Assembly: GCA_021797385.1 (NCBI GenBank)
Contig: JAJZZW010000105.1
Span: forward strand, 1-6,851
Length of the DNA stretch: 6,851 nucleotides
Origin: Thermoplasmata archaeon
GTDB lineage: Archaea; Thermoplasmatota; Thermoplasmata; Thermoplasmatales; Thermoplasmataceae
Reading direction: 5' to 3'
The stretch's first letter is position 1. Each line of letters starts with the position of its first letter. Positions 6,569-6,851 of the stretch are shown in pieces. The notes below the pieces were generated by a model. It did not search any database. It was not told the origin of the DNA and was given only the letters and a program-made list of their open reading frames with translations. Position numbers and translations under genes: made by a program.

Positions 6569-6851
6569 TTATGTCCATCCTTGCCTTACTGTAATGATAA
6601 TATGGATTCTCAGGTTCCAGTTTTATTGCATTGTTAAATTCATTAACTGCCTCACTGTAACGCTGGATGTCTGCTAAATCAAGTCCCTTGTTTCCATAAT
6701 AATAGGATTTCTGTGGATCCAGTTTGATTACCTCATCGTATTCCTTTATTGCATCGTCCCAGCGCTTGATGGAATCGAGTGCAGTTGCACGGTTATAATG
6801 AAAATTGGGATCTTTGGGATCAAGCGCAATAGCATTTTCATAGGCTATTAT
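6483..6851 (-). CDS. TPR-repeat protein, C-terminal part (5' end outside window), probably truncated
   Basis: The last 122 codons of a protein enter from the right edge and end at TAA 6483-6485. Tetratricopeptide repeats are clear: LDP, LDP and LEP recur at fragment residues 10, 44 and 78, exactly 34 apart. Each follows an A-I-x helix B (YENAIALDP, YDEVIKLDP, FNNAIKLEP), with W/Y-x-x-A positions in between. TPR proteins are scaffolds for protein-protein contacts; the partner is unknown. The last repeat stops after its first helix (NPYYHYSKARMD, about 82-93). From residue 95 on, the frame runs antisense through the end of the epimerase gene and gives a tail without TPR features (LVLQQILHRSIDHPF...). 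The original 3' end has therefore probably been replaced, and the frame now ends at the first chance stop. The TPR assignment is firm; whether the tailed protein is functional is not known. Confidence 0.82.
   Translation of the reverse strand: MIAYENAIALDPKDPNFHYNRATALDSIKRWDDAIKEYDEVIKLDPQKSYYYGNKGLDLADIQRYSEAVNEFNNAIKLEPENPYYHYSKARMDIIKIHCLVLQQILHRSIDHPFHSRNLDHP

Noticed and set aside
6569..6600. Transcription terminator after the operon
   Set aside because: No clear T-run or GC hairpin follows the epimerase stop. The region is already coding for the TPR protein on the other strand.

Overview
The window looks like a chromosomal segment of an archaeon, most plausibly an acidophile of the Thermoplasmatales (Ferroplasma/Cuniculiplasma-like). 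The reasons are low-to-moderate GC, heavy use of AGA/AGG and ATA codons, a TATA box (TTTAAATA) placed about 25 bases before a start codon as in leaderless archaeal transcripts, and archaeal GGTG/GAGGT-type ribosome binding sites inside an operon. The taxon is an inference from style and not from any marker gene.

Layout from left to right. Bases 1-1370 (minus strand) carry almost all of an MFS transporter of the anion:cation symporter (ACS) type; its last codons run off the left edge. Bases 1371-1773 are AT-rich and non-coding, with a small palindrome next to the MFS start and a cluster of alternating inverted repeats at 1571-1625. Bases 1774-2812 (minus strand) are a decayed DDE transposase. 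All three catalytic acidic residues can still be read, but the frame has five in-frame stops and a one-base frameshift. Bases 2872-6568 (plus strand) form a tight three-gene operon: an APC-family amino-acid permease, a fold-type I class III PLP enzyme (aminotransferase/aminomutase/racemase group), and an enolase-superfamily enzyme with the full residue set of dipeptide epimerases. Bases 6483-6851 (minus strand) are the 3' end of a TPR-repeat protein whose frame runs antisense into the end of the epimerase gene.

How the genes may work together. The operon couples one uptake step to two cytoplasmic enzymes that act on amino-acid stereocentres or amino groups. The simplest reading is a scavenging module: the permease imports amino acids or related amines. 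The epimerase inverts a residue in a dipeptide (L-Ala-D-Glu-type murein peptides are the known substrates of its relatives), and the PLP enzyme transaminates, isomerises or racemises the free amino acid. Archaea have no murein, so the likely source would be bacterial debris or peptides with D-residues. The substrates cannot be settled from sequence alone.

The operon lies between a dead insertion sequence and a TPR gene that appears cut in mid-repeat exactly where the operon ends. Together with its apparently lower GC than the MFS gene, this suggests that the operon arrived as a block.
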